Shown here one piece after another: positions 22,091-31,170 of a stretch of 40,148 bases of DNA. The notes under the pieces are model-generated. The model saw only the letters and a program-made list of their open reading frames with translations. It made no database searches and had not been told where the DNA came from. Made by a program: the position numbers and the translations under genes. The DNA comes from an uncultured Rikenellaceae bacterium (GTDB lineage: Bacteria > Bacteroidota > Bacteroidia > Bacteroidales > Rikenellaceae), in contig CAMRBL010000009.1 of assembly GCA_947040435.1 (NCBI GenBank), positions 1 through 40,148 on the forward strand, given 5' to 3'. Every line of letters begins with the position of its first letter. Within the stretch, counting starts at the first letter, position 1.

Positions 22091-24606
22091 TGTATTATGG
22101 CTTTTACAGCATCAAGGAATGTGCAGTTTGTTCTCTTTGTCAAGTTATCAATATCATTAATTAAAAATCCCATTATATACTCTATTGCTTTTGTATATGA
22201 TAGCTCGAACTTACTTGCCACTAATTTGATCCCTTTTTTCTCCTCTTGTTTTGTCGTGTAAAGTAGAGATTCTGCTCTGCTTACTGCTAGCTGTACCACT
22301 AAACTCTTGCCATACTGAAACCCAATGAAGAACTCTTTGCTTCTATTTCCCATCTCTTTACCTCTGTTTATAGAGATGATTTGCTTTTTATGAAAATCTG
22401 TAAGTCCAAGAGCTTCTTGAATTTCATTAAAATTAAGTTTAAAATTACTTAGGTCTAATAGTATCTTTTCTGAGCAGTTACCTATTAATGCGTGGTTTTC
22501 AGGATTCGTTATATCCTTAGGTTGTTGAGTCACTATGATTAACTTCCCACTAAATTTACGAGCTGTTCTGGCTAGTTCATTTATATAGAGTGACATCTCA
22601 TTATTACGAAGTGCGGCCCATGCCTCTTCAAACATAATAATCTTCTTCCCATCAAGATGTTTCATTTTAGTTCTAAAAATATCCATTATAACAGTAGTGG
22701 TAATTGCTAGTAATTGATTGTCATTTCTAATATTATCCAATTCAAATATGATAAGTTTTTCATCTACTAAAAATGTATTATTCTCTGCATTCAGTAGAAA
22801 TTGATACCTTCCTCCTTTGTAGTATGGATTAAGATTAGCAAAGAACTCCTCTTTGTTAAAGCCTATGTTCTCATTAAATATGTGCTTTTTTGCAAATTCA
22901 TAGAATGAATTGAAGTTTCGATACTCGATAGTTGTATCCCTGTAATACTCTGTAATTAATTCATTTATGATAGTTGTTTCTATTTGGCTAAAATTATATT
23001 CATCTCCTTGCCATAAGATTTTAATTATTCCAGATAGAGCAAGGTTTTTCTCAATGGTCAAAACATTATCTATATTACTCCAGTCGAATTCGGATAATAT
23101 AAAAGGATTAAATGAGAGAGGAGAATCATCGGAGAATTCGTACCATTTCCCGTTATGTACATCTGAAAGACCCTCGTATGAACGCCCTATATCTACAATT
23201 ACTACGTGAGCGCCATCATTTAACTCATGATTTATATAATAGTTCATAGCAAATGATTTACCACTTCCTGACCCTCCTAATACGAACATGTTTTTATTGA
23301 AATCATATTTCGTATATGGTTCATCAATATCTATATTAATTGTACTTTTAGATAGTCTATCAACTACTCTCAACCCTTTGTTTGCTGTTGATTTTTGTAG
23401 ACTTACATAGTTACACAGCATTGATCCTAATATGTCAAAGGTTTTGAATCTGTACTCATCAAAGATGTTAATTGAGTTCCCTGGAAGAGATGCGATAAAC
23501 AAGTTTAGTTTGTTGTATGACTCTACTTTGGGATTAATGCATCCAATTTGAGTAAGAGTTGTATTTATGCTCTGCCGTTTTATTGTGAGGTCACGACTTG
23601 ATTTGTCCCATAGTATAATATTTACGTGTGCATCTATAATTGAGACCTTCTCTTGCTCTGCGATTTGGAGAAATCTATCTATCTCCTCCTCTGCAATCAT
23701 ATTAGATCGTGCAAAAGTCGAAAAAGATCTTAATATATTCTGTTTAGATTCGAGGGATGCTTTCTCTTTTTCGGGGTCACCTTTCAGTATATATGTATTT
23801 ACTATGTGTGGGAATCGAATTAGAGGTGAAATATATGCTCCCCATGAAGTTGGGAGTTTATATGCTTCATATTCAATATTGGAATCAATACTCATTGGAA
23901 TATTATTAAGTGATGATATTGTATATATATCAACAATCTTATCTCCTACTTTGAGTTCGGATGTTTGGGGATTATAGGTTACATCTCCATATATATGATC
24001 TTGTAAGAATAGGTGTTTTGCTAATACTCCATCTCCACTAGGGGATGAGACTGAGTTCAGGAATCTTTCAGGAGGAAGTCTCTTGAAGTTTATAAGTGCA
24101 GGTTGTCCCTCTTCCTCTTGGTTAACTTCTGATCTCATTATTGCAATAAACTGCTCTACTCTTTCGATAAACTCTGAAATATCCTTACTCTCTATTTTTA
24201 CACTCCCTTTTCTATTCACAACAGAGTTAGTCGCAATGCTAAGATTATTGAATACTTTGGGAATTAGAGTAAAATATATATAGGAACTCTGATGTGCCAT
24301 TGGGATATTAGAAAATGTTCGAATATATTCACTATCAAAGAAGTTCATCTCTTTGGTATTAGAGTTGAACTTGAAGTCTTCACTACCGATAAAATCTTGT
24401 CTATGTATGCGTGTATAATTGGGTAGTATTCTTACTCCTTGAGTGAACTTATTCATTAAATTTACATATCTCTCTTCATGTATTGTAAATATTGGAGGTA
24501 ATTCCATTTCGAAACCAATCGTATATTCACCATTTCGTCCAACCATTAGACTTTGTTCTTTATCATAAGAGATAAAGGGGTTAATGTCATTATGAGTATA
24601 AGCCAT
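22087..24606 (-). CDS. traG: Conjugation ATPase TraG (VirB4-like)
   Basis: This 839-aa motor ATPase has Walker A GGSGSGKS at about 444-451 (FVLGGSGSGKSFAMNYYIN), Walker B IIMFEEAWAAL near 655 and a downstream TQQPKDI motif typical of VirB4. The N-terminal third shows the TraG/VirB4 adapter (ERYVNLMNKFTQGVRILPNYTRIHRQDF). It should energise pilus or channel assembly with TraE and TraF. The ATG at 24606 is 6 bases after traF. Confidence 0.95.
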   Translation of the reverse strand: MAYTHNDINPFISYDKEQSLMVGRNGEYTIGFEMELPPIFTIHEERYVNLMNKFTQGVRILPNYTRIHRQDFIGSEDFKFNSNTKEMNFFDSEYIRTFSNIPMAHQSSYIYFTLIPKVFNNLSIATNSVVNRKGSVKIESKDISEFIERVEQFIAIMRSEVNQEEEGQPALINFKRLPPERFLNSVSSPSGDGVLAKHLFLQDHIYGDVTYNPQTSELKVGDKIVDIYTISSLNNIPMSIDSNIEYEAYKLPTSWGAYISPLIRFPHIVNTYILKGDPEKEKASLESKQNILRSFSTFARSNMIAEEEIDRFLQIAEQEKVSIIDAHVNIILWDKSSRDLTIKRQSINTTLTQIGCINPKVESYNKLNLFIASLPGNSINIFDEYRFKTFDILGSMLCNYVSLQKSTANKGLRVVDRLSKSTINIDIDEPYTKYDFNKNMFVLGGSGSGKSFAMNYYINHELNDGAHVVIVDIGRSYEGLSDVHNGKWYEFSDDSPLSFNPFILSEFDWSNIDNVLTIEKNLALSGIIKILWQGDEYNFSQIETTIINELITEYYRDTTIEYRNFNSFYEFAKKHIFNENIGFNKEEFFANLNPYYKGGRYQFLLNAENNTFLVDEKLIIFELDNIRNDNQLLAITTTVIMDIFRTKMKHLDGKKIIMFEEAWAALRNNEMSLYINELARTARKFSGKLIIVTQQPKDITNPENHALIGNCSEKILLDLSNFKLNFNEIQEALGLTDFHKKQIISINRGKEMGNRSKEFFIGFQYGKSLVVQLAVSRAESLLYTTKQEEKKGIKLVASKFELSYTKAIEYIMGFLINDIDNLTKRTNCTFLDAVKAIIQ

Positions 24607-24612
24607 GTTTGT

Positions 24613-24918
24613 CTATTTATTATCTCGTTTTATTTTGAAATAGAATGAGGGATCAGTTACTATAATTAATTTTGGTTCATGTAGTTTACCTACAACCTTC
24701 TTTACGTCTCTAACTCCGTCTTTTTTTGAGTAGTGTTTAAGTATCAAGTAAAGTATTACGCTAATACTTAGAAATAGTAATTTCACTAAAATATAGTGTG
24801 CAATTATCACAACAATTAGGCATATAATAACCTGTATAAAAAAGATCCCTAAAAACACACCTCTTAGTTTCCAGAACTGAATAGGAGTCTGAATATCCCT
24901 AAAAGTATTGCAATTCAT
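24613..24918 (-). CDS. traF: Conjugal transfer protein TraF (VirB3-like, DUF4133)
   Basis: This 101-aa membrane protein begins with RDIQTPIQFWKLRGVFLGIFF and has two adjacent hydrophobic helices (about 20-58). A basic soluble tail (VGKLHEPKLIIVTDPSFYFKI) follows. Its size, its two helices and its place between TraE and TraG fit TraF. Confidence 0.8.
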   Translation of the reverse strand: MNCNTFRDIQTPIQFWKLRGVFLGIFFIQVIICLIVVIIAHYILVKLLFLSISVILYLILKHYSKKDGVRDVKKVVGKLHEPKLIIVTDPSFYFKIKRDNK

Positions 24919-24923
24919 ATTAA

Positions 24924-25235
24924 TTAATTAATTAATGTACTAGAAAGGTATGCTGCAAGGACGAAGAAAGCTGCACCTAGAAACCATCCACCGACCTCTT
25001 TTCCTACGTCTTGTCCTTTAATAATTTTAGGAATAGTTAAGCCTGCTCCAATAAGTAACAGAATTGCTGCAATGGCATACATAATTGTCGTTATCACACT
25101 TGTACTTCCTTGAATTTGGTCATTTACTTCATCGAAGAGGTCAACCATCTCCATATCTTGAGCTAATGCGGGAGATATACATGCTGCAAGTAATATTACG
25201 CATGCTACGACTATAATTTGTTTATCTTGTTTCAT
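24924..25235 (-). CDS. traE: Conjugal transfer protein TraE (DUF4134, VirB2-like)
   Basis: This 103-aa protein has a signal peptide (cleavage near PALAQD) and two hydrophobic helices (about 50-70, TTIMYAIAAILLLIGAGL, and 80-100, GWFLGAAFFVLAAYLSSTLI). A short QGSTSV segment and the VGKEVGGWF turn are typical of TraE/DUF4134. It is a candidate pilin-like or channel subunit. It is separated by 5 bases from traF and 6 bases from the upstream gene. Confidence 0.85.
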   Translation of the reverse strand: MKQDKQIIVVACVILLAACISPALAQDMEMVDLFDEVNDQIQGSTSVITTIMYAIAAILLLIGAGLTIPKIIKGQDVGKEVGGWFLGAAFFVLAAYLSSTLIN

Positions 25236-25241
25236 AGTTTA

Positions 25242-25958
25242 CTAATTATTTTGATTTTCGTTTTTGAATAATTCCATAAAAATTTCTGCTTGAATTGCCC
25301 CATCTTCAATTATCTGGGACATTTCTTCTATCTGTGACACTTCTTCATTTGCTTTAAGTGGTTTCTTTTTCTTTCTTAGGTTTTCACATTTTGCTATAAT
25401 TTGTATTTGATCTTCATGGTTAAGTGATTCATATGCAATACTTATCTCCATATGTATATCTGGATGAGGATTTATAATACTTTCTGAGGCAAGTAAGAAA
25501 AATGAAGCTGGGACACCCCTTTGCATAAAACTATCTCTATCTGCAGGTCGCAACTCTTCAATATCAATTGGATACTCCAGCGTTTCATACTCTTCATAAG
25601 AGTCAGTATTACAATTGATAAGGTTTATGATTTCATTATAAAGCTTATTATTATTAATACTTAGGCACTGTAATAGAGTCTCTTCATCTTCCTTCGAGAA
25701 ATACTTGTCTATTAGTTTAAGTACTTTTCTAGGATTTGGATCGTCATTAAGTATTAATGCAACCATTTTCTCAAATAATATATCAGGATAGGAAAAAGAA
25801 TTAAGGAGGTCTCTTTTCTCTTTTTCAATGCTCTGCGAACTTGGTGCAGATATTCTAATAATACTATCGCTATTAAAACCTTTAAATAGTATTTTGATTA
25901 AAATTATAAGGTATATTGTTACGCATAGCAATATTATAATAATTATGGGTGCCTTCAT
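25242..25958 (-). CDS. First gene of the tra operon, membrane-anchored protein of unknown function
   Basis: I do not recognise this protein (238 aa from the ATG at 25958; the frame opens with TTG at 25985, which overlaps the -7 box and is rejected). One N-terminal membrane segment (IIIIILLCVTIYLIILIKILF) is followed by a mostly acidic, helical soluble domain. That domain contains LRPADRDSFMQRGVPASFFLLASE and an IHMEISIAYESLNHEDQI segment. Genes at this place in other Bacteroides operons (TraC/TraD) are diverse. It is probably an inner-membrane accessory of the channel, inferred from position only. Confidence 0.6.
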   Translation of the reverse strand: MKAPIIIIILLCVTIYLIILIKILFKGFNSDSIIRISAPSSQSIEKEKRDLLNSFSYPDILFEKMVALILNDDPNPRKVLKLIDKYFSKEDEETLLQCLSINNNKLYNEIINLINCNTDSYEEYETLEYPIDIEELRPADRDSFMQRGVPASFFLLASESIINPHPDIHMEISIAYESLNHEDQIQIIAKCENLRKKKKPLKANEEVSQIEEMSQIIEDGAIQAEIFMELFKNENQNN

Positions 25959-25982
25959 TGTGTTGTGTTTTGATTGATGTGA

Positions 25983-26013
25983 CAAATGTAGTTAATATAT
26001 TAATCGTAATCAA
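25983..26013 (-). promoter_or_regulatory. Promoter of the tra operon
   Basis: On the minus strand, TTG (26013-26011), 20 bases and TACATTTG (25990-25983) match the Bacteroidota consensus. A perfect 12-bp palindrome, TTAATATATTAA (25992-26003), occupies the spacer and is a plausible operator. The ATG at 25958 follows within 25 bases. Confidence 0.8.
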
Positions 26014-26154
26014 GCAAATGATTAATATTATAGTTTTATGTGCTCTTGTGGTTAAAAAAAAACATGGATTATACTCTTAATAGAGCTCTGAGTTAAAAAT
26101 ATTGACTATTTGTAAGAGTTTGAGTGAAATAGCCTCTCATTATTGGAATTTAAT

Positions 26155-26185
26155 TTTGAGGGGGAAGAACTTTTTACTAACTTTG
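26155..26185 (+). promoter_or_regulatory. Promoter of the rml/polysaccharide cluster
   Basis: TTTG (26155-26158), 19 bases and TAACTTTG (26178-26185) is an excellent Bacteroidota promoter. It decides the rmlA start at 26216 over the longer frame from 26102. The promoters of tra and rml point away from each other about 140 bases apart. Confidence 0.85.
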
Positions 26186-26215
26186 TCACCTGAACCTAAT
26201 ATAATTAAGCATATA

Positions 26216-27106
26216 ATGAAAGGTATTGTTTTAGCTGGCGGTAGTGGTACAAGATTGTATCCTATTACAAAAGGAGTAAGTAAGCAATTACTTCCCATTT
26301 ACGATAAACCAATGATCTACTATCCGATATCAGTTTTGATGTTGGCAGGTATTCGTGAGATATTAATCATAAGCACACCTTGTGATCTTCCTAGTTTTAA
26401 AAGATTGCTAGGAGATGGGTCTGATTATGGAGTTAGATTTGAGTACGCCGAGCAGCCTAGTCCAGATGGATTGGCTCAAGCTTTTATCATTGGAGAGGAT
26501 TTTATTGGTGAAGATTCTGTCTGTTTAGTTTTAGGAGATAATATATTCTATGGAAGTGGGTTTATCGAAAGTCTTGCTGAATCTGTGGTTACCGCAGAAA
26601 AAGAGAATAAGGCAACTGTATTTGGTTATTGGGTTGCAGACCCTGAGCGTTATGGTGTTGCCGAGTTTGATGAATTTGGGAACTGTATTTCTATCGAAGA
26701 AAAACCAAAAGATCCAAAGTCAAATTATGCCGTTGTTGGGTTATATTTCTATCCAAATAAAGTAGTTGATGTAGCTAAAAATATAAAACCATCTGCTCGT
26801 GGTGAATTAGAGATTACTACTGTTAATCAAGAGTTTTTGGACTCGAGAGAACTTAAAGTAAAGACTCTAGGTAGAGGATTTGCTTGGCTAGATACGGGGA
26901 CTCATGATTCACTCTCTGAAGCATCTGTTTTTGTAGAGGTTATCGAAAAACGTCAAGGTTTAAAGATAGCTTGCCTTGAGGGTATTGCGTATAGGAATAA
27001 TTGGATTACAGAAGATAAAATGAGAGAATTAGCTCAGCTGATGATCAAGAATCAATATGGTCAATATTTGCTTAAAGTGATTGACGAAATTAAATGTAAT
27101 AAATAA
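26216..27106 (+). CDS. rmlA: Glucose-1-phosphate thymidylyltransferase
   Basis: This enzyme makes dTDP-glucose from dTTP and glucose-1-phosphate, the first step to dTDP-L-rhamnose. The signature [20 protein letters not shown] opens the protein, followed by [51 protein letters not shown] and [11 protein letters not shown]. The length is 296 aa, normal for RmlA. The frame is open from 26102, but the catalytic N-terminus and the promoter at 26155-26185 fix the ATG at 26216. The stop overlaps the rmlC start (TAATG). Confidence 0.97.
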   Translation: MKGIVLAGGSGTRLYPITKGVSKQLLPIYDKPMIYYPISVLMLAGIREILIISTPCDLPSFKRLLGDGSDYGVRFEYAEQPSPDGLAQAFIIGEDFIGEDSVCLVLGDNIFYGSGFIESLAESVVTAEKENKATVFGYWVADPERYGVAEFDEFGNCISIEEKPKDPKSNYAVVGLYFYPNKVVDVAKNIKPSARGELEITTVNQEFLDSRELKVKTLGRGFAWLDTGTHDSLSEASVFVEVIEKRQGLKIACLEGIAYRNNWITEDKMRELAQLMIKNQYGQYLLKVIDEIKCNK

Positions 27107-27678
27107 TGGACGTAATTAAAACAGATATTGAGGGATTAGTAATTATTGAGCCTCGTATCTTTAACGATGATAGAGGTTACTTTTATGAATCTTTCTCTCA
27201 ACGAGAATTTGAAGAGAAGGTTTGTAGCACATTTTTCATTCAAGACAATCAGTCTAAATCATCGTATGGTGTACTAAGAGGTCTTCATTTTCAAAAACCC
27301 CCATTTGCACAATCTAAGTTAGTTAGAGTTGTGAAAGGGGCAGTACTTGATGTTGCAGTTGATATTCGTAAAGGTTCACCTACTTACGGCAAGCATATCG
27401 CTATAGAGTTAACTGAAACTAATCATCGTCAATTATTTATTCCTCGTGGATTTGCTCACGGTTTTGTTGTATTAAGTGAAGAGGTGATTTTTCAATATAA
27501 GTGCGATAACTTTTACTCAAAAGAGAGTGAGGGATCTCTAATGTATAATGATGCTGAGTTGAATATAAACTGGGAGATATTAGAGGAGAATGCGATTCTT
27601 TCAGATAAAGATAGACATAATCAACTTTTTAAAGATTTTGATTCTCCCTTTAATTATAATGATAACCTTTATGAGTAA
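27106..27678 (+). CDS. rmlC: dTDP-4-dehydrorhamnose 3,5-epimerase
   Basis: This cupin-fold enzyme epimerises C3 and C5 of dTDP-4-keto-6-deoxyglucose. The 190-aa protein shows FIQDNQSKSSYGVLRGLHFQ (catalytic His in GLHFQ), AVLDVAVDIRKGSPTYGKH and FIPRGFAHGFVVLSE. Coding overlaps rmlA by one base and rmlD by eight. Confidence 0.96.
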   Translation: MDVIKTDIEGLVIIEPRIFNDDRGYFYESFSQREFEEKVCSTFFIQDNQSKSSYGVLRGLHFQKPPFAQSKLVRVVKGAVLDVAVDIRKGSPTYGKHIAIELTETNHRQLFIPRGFAHGFVVLSEEVIFQYKCDNFYSKESEGSLMYNDAELNINWEILEENAILSDKDRHNQLFKDFDSPFNYNDNLYE

Positions 27679-28534
27679 AAATATATTAATAACGGGTGCA
27701 AATGGACAATTAGGCAATGAAATGCGTCTATTGGGTACGAATTCTAGTGATAATTATATCTATACAGATATTGCAGAGCTTGATATTACGAATCTTGATG
27801 ACATTCGCTCAATTGTTTCTGCAAAAAAAGTGGATATAATTGTAAATTGTGCAGCCTATACTAATGTTGATAAAGCAGAAGATGACATTGAGACAGCCGA
27901 ACTTATAAACAATAGGGCAGTGGAGAATTTAGCTCTAGCTGCAAAGGAGTTTGGTGCAGTACTTATTCATATCTCAACTGATTATGTTTTCAATGGTGAG
28001 GGATGTATTCCACTTACAGAAAATTTACCGATAGATCCACTTGGAGTCTACGGAAGAACAAAGAGCTACGGAGAGAAGTCAATAGAGGCTACTAATTGTA
28101 ATTACATAATTATTCGTACCTCTTGGTTATATTCTGAATTTGGTGGTAATTTTGTTAAGACTATGCTACATCTTACTGCTGAGCGTGATTTACTGAATGT
28201 CGTTTTTGATCAAGTTGGAACACCAACTTATGCTAGAGACTTAGCTGGGGTTGTAGTTAATATTGTCGAAAATGATAAATATATTGGCAATAATGGAGTG
28301 TATCACTATTCAAATGAGGGTGTCTGCTCGTGGTATGATTTTGCTCATGAAATAGCTGACTTGGGTGGGAATAGATGTGATATACAGCCATGTCATAGTG
28401 ACCAATTCCCAAGTAAAGTTAAGCGTCCGCACTATTCAGTATTGGATAAGACAAAAATTAAACAAACATTTGAGCTTTCAATTCCTTATTGGAAAGAGAG
28501 CCTTAAAATATGTATTCAGAACTTAAAAAAATAG
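27671..28534 (+). CDS. rmlD: dTDP-4-dehydrorhamnose reductase
   Basis: This SDR enzyme reduces the last intermediate to dTDP-L-rhamnose. Seen are the nucleotide-binding ITGANGQLG, VNCAAYTNVDKAE, HISTDYVF and the YGRTKSYGE (YxxxK) active site. The ATG at 27671 starts MSKNILITGANGQLG, giving 287 aa; the longer frame from 27590 is out of keeping with the family. It overlaps the end of rmlC and is followed by rmlB after 5 bases. Confidence 0.96.
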   Translation: MSKNILITGANGQLGNEMRLLGTNSSDNYIYTDIAELDITNLDDIRSIVSAKKVDIIVNCAAYTNVDKAEDDIETAELINNRAVENLALAAKEFGAVLIHISTDYVFNGEGCIPLTENLPIDPLGVYGRTKSYGEKSIEATNCNYIIIRTSWLYSEFGGNFVKTMLHLTAERDLLNVVFDQVGTPTYARDLAGVVVNIVENDKYIGNNGVYHYSNEGVCSWYDFAHEIADLGGNRCDIQPCHSDQFPSKVKRPHYSVLDKTKIKQTFELSIPYWKESLKICIQNLKK

Positions 28535-28539
28535 AAGTA

Positions 28540-29589
28540 ATGAAAAATATAATGATTACAGGTGGTGCTGGATTTATCGGTTCGCACGTAGTAAGACTAT
28601 TTGTAAATAAATACCCAGAGTATAATATCATAAATGTCGATAAATTAACCTACGCAGGTAATTTGTGTAATTTACTTGATATCGAAAATAAGTCAAATTA
28701 CAAATTTGTAAAGGCAGATATATGTGATTTAGACAATATGATAACTCTGTTCAAAGAGTATAGTATTGATGGAGTTATTCACCTTGCAGCAGAAAGTCAT
28801 GTTGATAGATCTATTAAAGACCCTTTAATCTTTGCTCAAACAAATGTAATGGGAACTTTAGCTCTACTTCAAGCTGCAAAACTTTCGTGGGAGGGAAACT
28901 TTCCAGGTAAGTTATTTTATCATATATCAACAGATGAAGTGTATGGCTCTTTAGGTTTTGATGGAACATTCTTTACTGAAGATACATCTTATGATCCACA
29001 TAGTCCGTATTCTGCGTCAAAAGCTGCCTCGGATCATTTTGTAAGAGCATATAATGACACATACGGGATGGCTACAGTTGTTACAAATTGTTCAAATAAT
29101 TATGGACCATATCAGTTTCCTGAGAAATTAATTCCGTTGTTCATTAATAATATAAGACAAGGTAAACCATTGCCTGTTTATGGTAAGGGAGAGAATGTTA
29201 GGGATTGGTTATATGTTGTTGATCACGCAAGAGCTATTGATGTTATTTTCCATAAAGGGAGAATAGGAGATACCTATAATATAGGAGGTTTTAATGAATG
29301 GACCAATATTGACTTAATAAAAGTTATTATCAAAACGGTTGATAAGCTATTAGGTAATCCAGAGGGAGAATCATTGAATTTAATAACCTATGTTACAGAT
29401 AGAGCTGGACATGATTTGAGATATGCAATCGACTCTAATAAGTTGAAAACTGAACTTGGTTGGGAACCATCATTGCAGTTTGAAGAGGGGATAGAAGAGA
29501 CTGTTAGCTGGTACCTTGAAAATCAAGAGTGGATGGATAACATCACTTCTGGTGAATACGAGAAATACTATAGTGAAATGTATAAATAA
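28540..29589 (+). CDS. rmlB: dTDP-glucose 4,6-dehydratase
   Basis: This extended SDR converts dTDP-glucose to the 4-keto-6-deoxy sugar. Motifs are ITGGAGFIGSHVVRLF, HLAAESHVDRSI, HISTDEVYGSL, PYSASKAASDHFVRAY (YxxxK), NCSNNYGPYQFPEKLIP and NVRDWLYVVDHARAI. The ATG at 28540 (MKNIMITGG) is chosen over the upstream in-frame ATG at 28510 that would extend into rmlD. The product is 349 aa. The gene order rmlA-C-D-B is common in Bacteroidota. Confidence 0.97.
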   Translation: MKNIMITGGAGFIGSHVVRLFVNKYPEYNIINVDKLTYAGNLCNLLDIENKSNYKFVKADICDLDNMITLFKEYSIDGVIHLAAESHVDRSIKDPLIFAQTNVMGTLALLQAAKLSWEGNFPGKLFYHISTDEVYGSLGFDGTFFTEDTSYDPHSPYSASKAASDHFVRAYNDTYGMATVVTNCSNNYGPYQFPEKLIPLFINNIRQGKPLPVYGKGENVRDWLYVVDHARAIDVIFHKGRIGDTYNIGGFNEWTNIDLIKVIIKTVDKLLGNPEGESLNLITYVTDRAGHDLRYAIDSNKLKTELGWEPSLQFEEGIEETVSWYLENQEWMDNITSGEYEKYYSEMYK

Positions 29590-29618
29590 TTCAATAATGT
29601 AAGTTTTAATGAATTATT
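29585..29618 (+). terminator. Weak A/T-rich hairpin between rmlB and the flippase gene
   Basis: AATAATTCA (29585-29593) and TGAATTATT (29610-29618) form a 9-bp stem overlapping the rmlB stop, followed by TTATTTTTAA. All pairs but one are A-T, so it may only lower transcription into the next genes rather than stop it. Confidence 0.35.
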
Positions 29619-29643
29619 TTATTTTTAATGTATATCATGAAAA

Positions 29644-31170
29644 ATGCATCAAATAAGTAAAGGGAAAATAGCAAAGAATACGATGATGTTATACATTCGT
29701 ATGGTCTTTATTATGATAATTACCCTTTATACCTCTCGTGTAGTTTTGGAGGTATTAGGCGTTGATGAATTCGGTATTTATAACATAGTTGGTGGTGTAG
29801 TTGTAATACTCAGTTTTTTAAATAGGGCAATGAGTGGTGCAACGCAACGCTTTTTGTCATTTGAGATAGGCATAGGTGATGGTGGTAAGCTAAAAAAATT
29901 ATTCACGACGTCAGTTATTATACATATTTTAATTGCATTTATTATAGTTATATTAGCTGAAACCGCGGGTTTATGGTTTTTAAATAATTTGATGGTAATT
30001 GATGAGAGTCGCATGTGGGCAGCAAATTGGTGCTATCAATTATCTATTTTAACATTTGTCGTAAATGTAATTACGGTGCCTTATAATGCTATAATAATAT
30101 CTTATGAAAAGATGAATATCTTTGCCTACATAAGTATTTTAGAAGTAGGATTAAAATTAGGATTGGTTTTGCTACTTAAATTTGTAGATTTAGATAAGTT
30201 AGTACTTTATTCAGTATTGATGTTTTTGGTCTCTCTGATTGTACAATTGATTTATATCTTTTATAGTAATAGTAAGTTTAAAGAATGTAAATTAAAATTT
30301 GTATGGGATAAATTACTAATAAAAACGATGTTATCTTTTTCTGGTTGGAGTTTATTTGGAAACATAGCAGGAATTGCAAAAGTACAAGGGATTAATGTTG
30401 TATTGAACTTATTTTTTGGCGCAACCGTAAATGCTGCGTGGGCAATATCTCAACAAGTAAATGCCGCTATTCAGATGTTCATATACAACTTTACAACAGC
30501 GTTAAATCCACCAATAATAAAAGCCTATGCAAATGGAGATATAAATAATACATACTCATTGCTCTTCTTGGGTATGAAATACTGTTTTTATCTTTCTTTC
30601 TGTTTAATCATGCCATTATTGTTAAATACAGAGTATATATTAGATATTTGGCTTAAAAATGTTCCTGAATATACTGTAGTATTTACTCAGTTTGCGTTGA
30701 TAACACTATTAATAGAATCAATGGTTCAACCAGTGACATCAGCAATAAATGCAACAGGACGTATTAAGTGGAATCAGATAATTGTTGGGAATTTGCTATT
30801 TTTAAATTTACCTATAGCTTATTTTGCTGTTAAAATATACAACACTCCAACGATTGTATATGCCGTAATTATTGTGATATCAATATTAACGGTTATAATA
30901 AGATTAATAATTTTGTACAAAATTATTAAATACCCGTTAAAAAGACTCTTATTTATATTTAAGACGATAATGTGTATCTGTATATTTAATATTCCACTAT
31001 TATTATGGAGAAGTAATGTCAGTGAGAGCACTACATCTGTATTAATCTCAATAATTGGAATTATAATATTAACTACTATTTCTTTCGTCTCTTTTGGTAT
31101 GGAGAAAAATGAGCGTTCAATTATTTTAAATAAAATAAAATCATTATATGTTAACATCTTTTCTAAGTAG
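29644..31170 (+). CDS. wzx: Wzx-type polysaccharide flippase
   Basis: This 508-aa integral membrane protein of the MOP/polysaccharide exporter family has about 12-14 hydrophobic segments. The N-terminus (NTMMLYIRMVFIMIITLYTSRVVLEVLGVDEFGIYNIVGGVV) is typical of flippases that move lipid-linked repeat units across the inner membrane. The segment NAAWAISQQVNAAIQMFIYNF, with the P in ALNPPIIKAYA, is also typical. The gene overlaps the MurB-like gene by 23 bases. Confidence 0.85.
   Translation: MHQISKGKIAKNTMMLYIRMVFIMIITLYTSRVVLEVLGVDEFGIYNIVGGVVVILSFLNRAMSGATQRFLSFEIGIGDGGKLKKLFTTSVIIHILIAFIIVILAETAGLWFLNNLMVIDESRMWAANWCYQLSILTFVVNVITVPYNAIIISYEKMNIFAYISILEVGLKLGLVLLLKFVDLDKLVLYSVLMFLVSLIVQLIYIFYSNSKFKECKLKFVWDKLLIKTMLSFSGWSLFGNIAGIAKVQGINVVLNLFFGATVNAAWAISQQVNAAIQMFIYNFTTALNPPIIKAYANGDINNTYSLLFLGMKYCFYLSFCLIMPLLLNTEYILDIWLKNVPEYTVVFTQFALITLLIESMVQPVTSAINATGRIKWNQIIVGNLLFLNLPIAYFAVKIYNTPTIVYAVIIVISILTVIIRLIILYKIIKYPLKRLLFIFKTIMCICIFNIPLLLWRSNVSESTTSVLISIIGIIILTTISFVSFGMEKNERSIILNKIKSLYVNIFSK

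Noticed and set aside
25959-25985. TTG start for the first tra gene
   Set aside because: The TTG overlaps the -7 box; the ATG at 25958 lies downstream of the expected transcription start.
26102-26215. N-terminal extension of RmlA by 38 residues
   Set aside because: It precedes and spans the rmlA promoter, and the conserved N-terminus begins at the ATG 26216.
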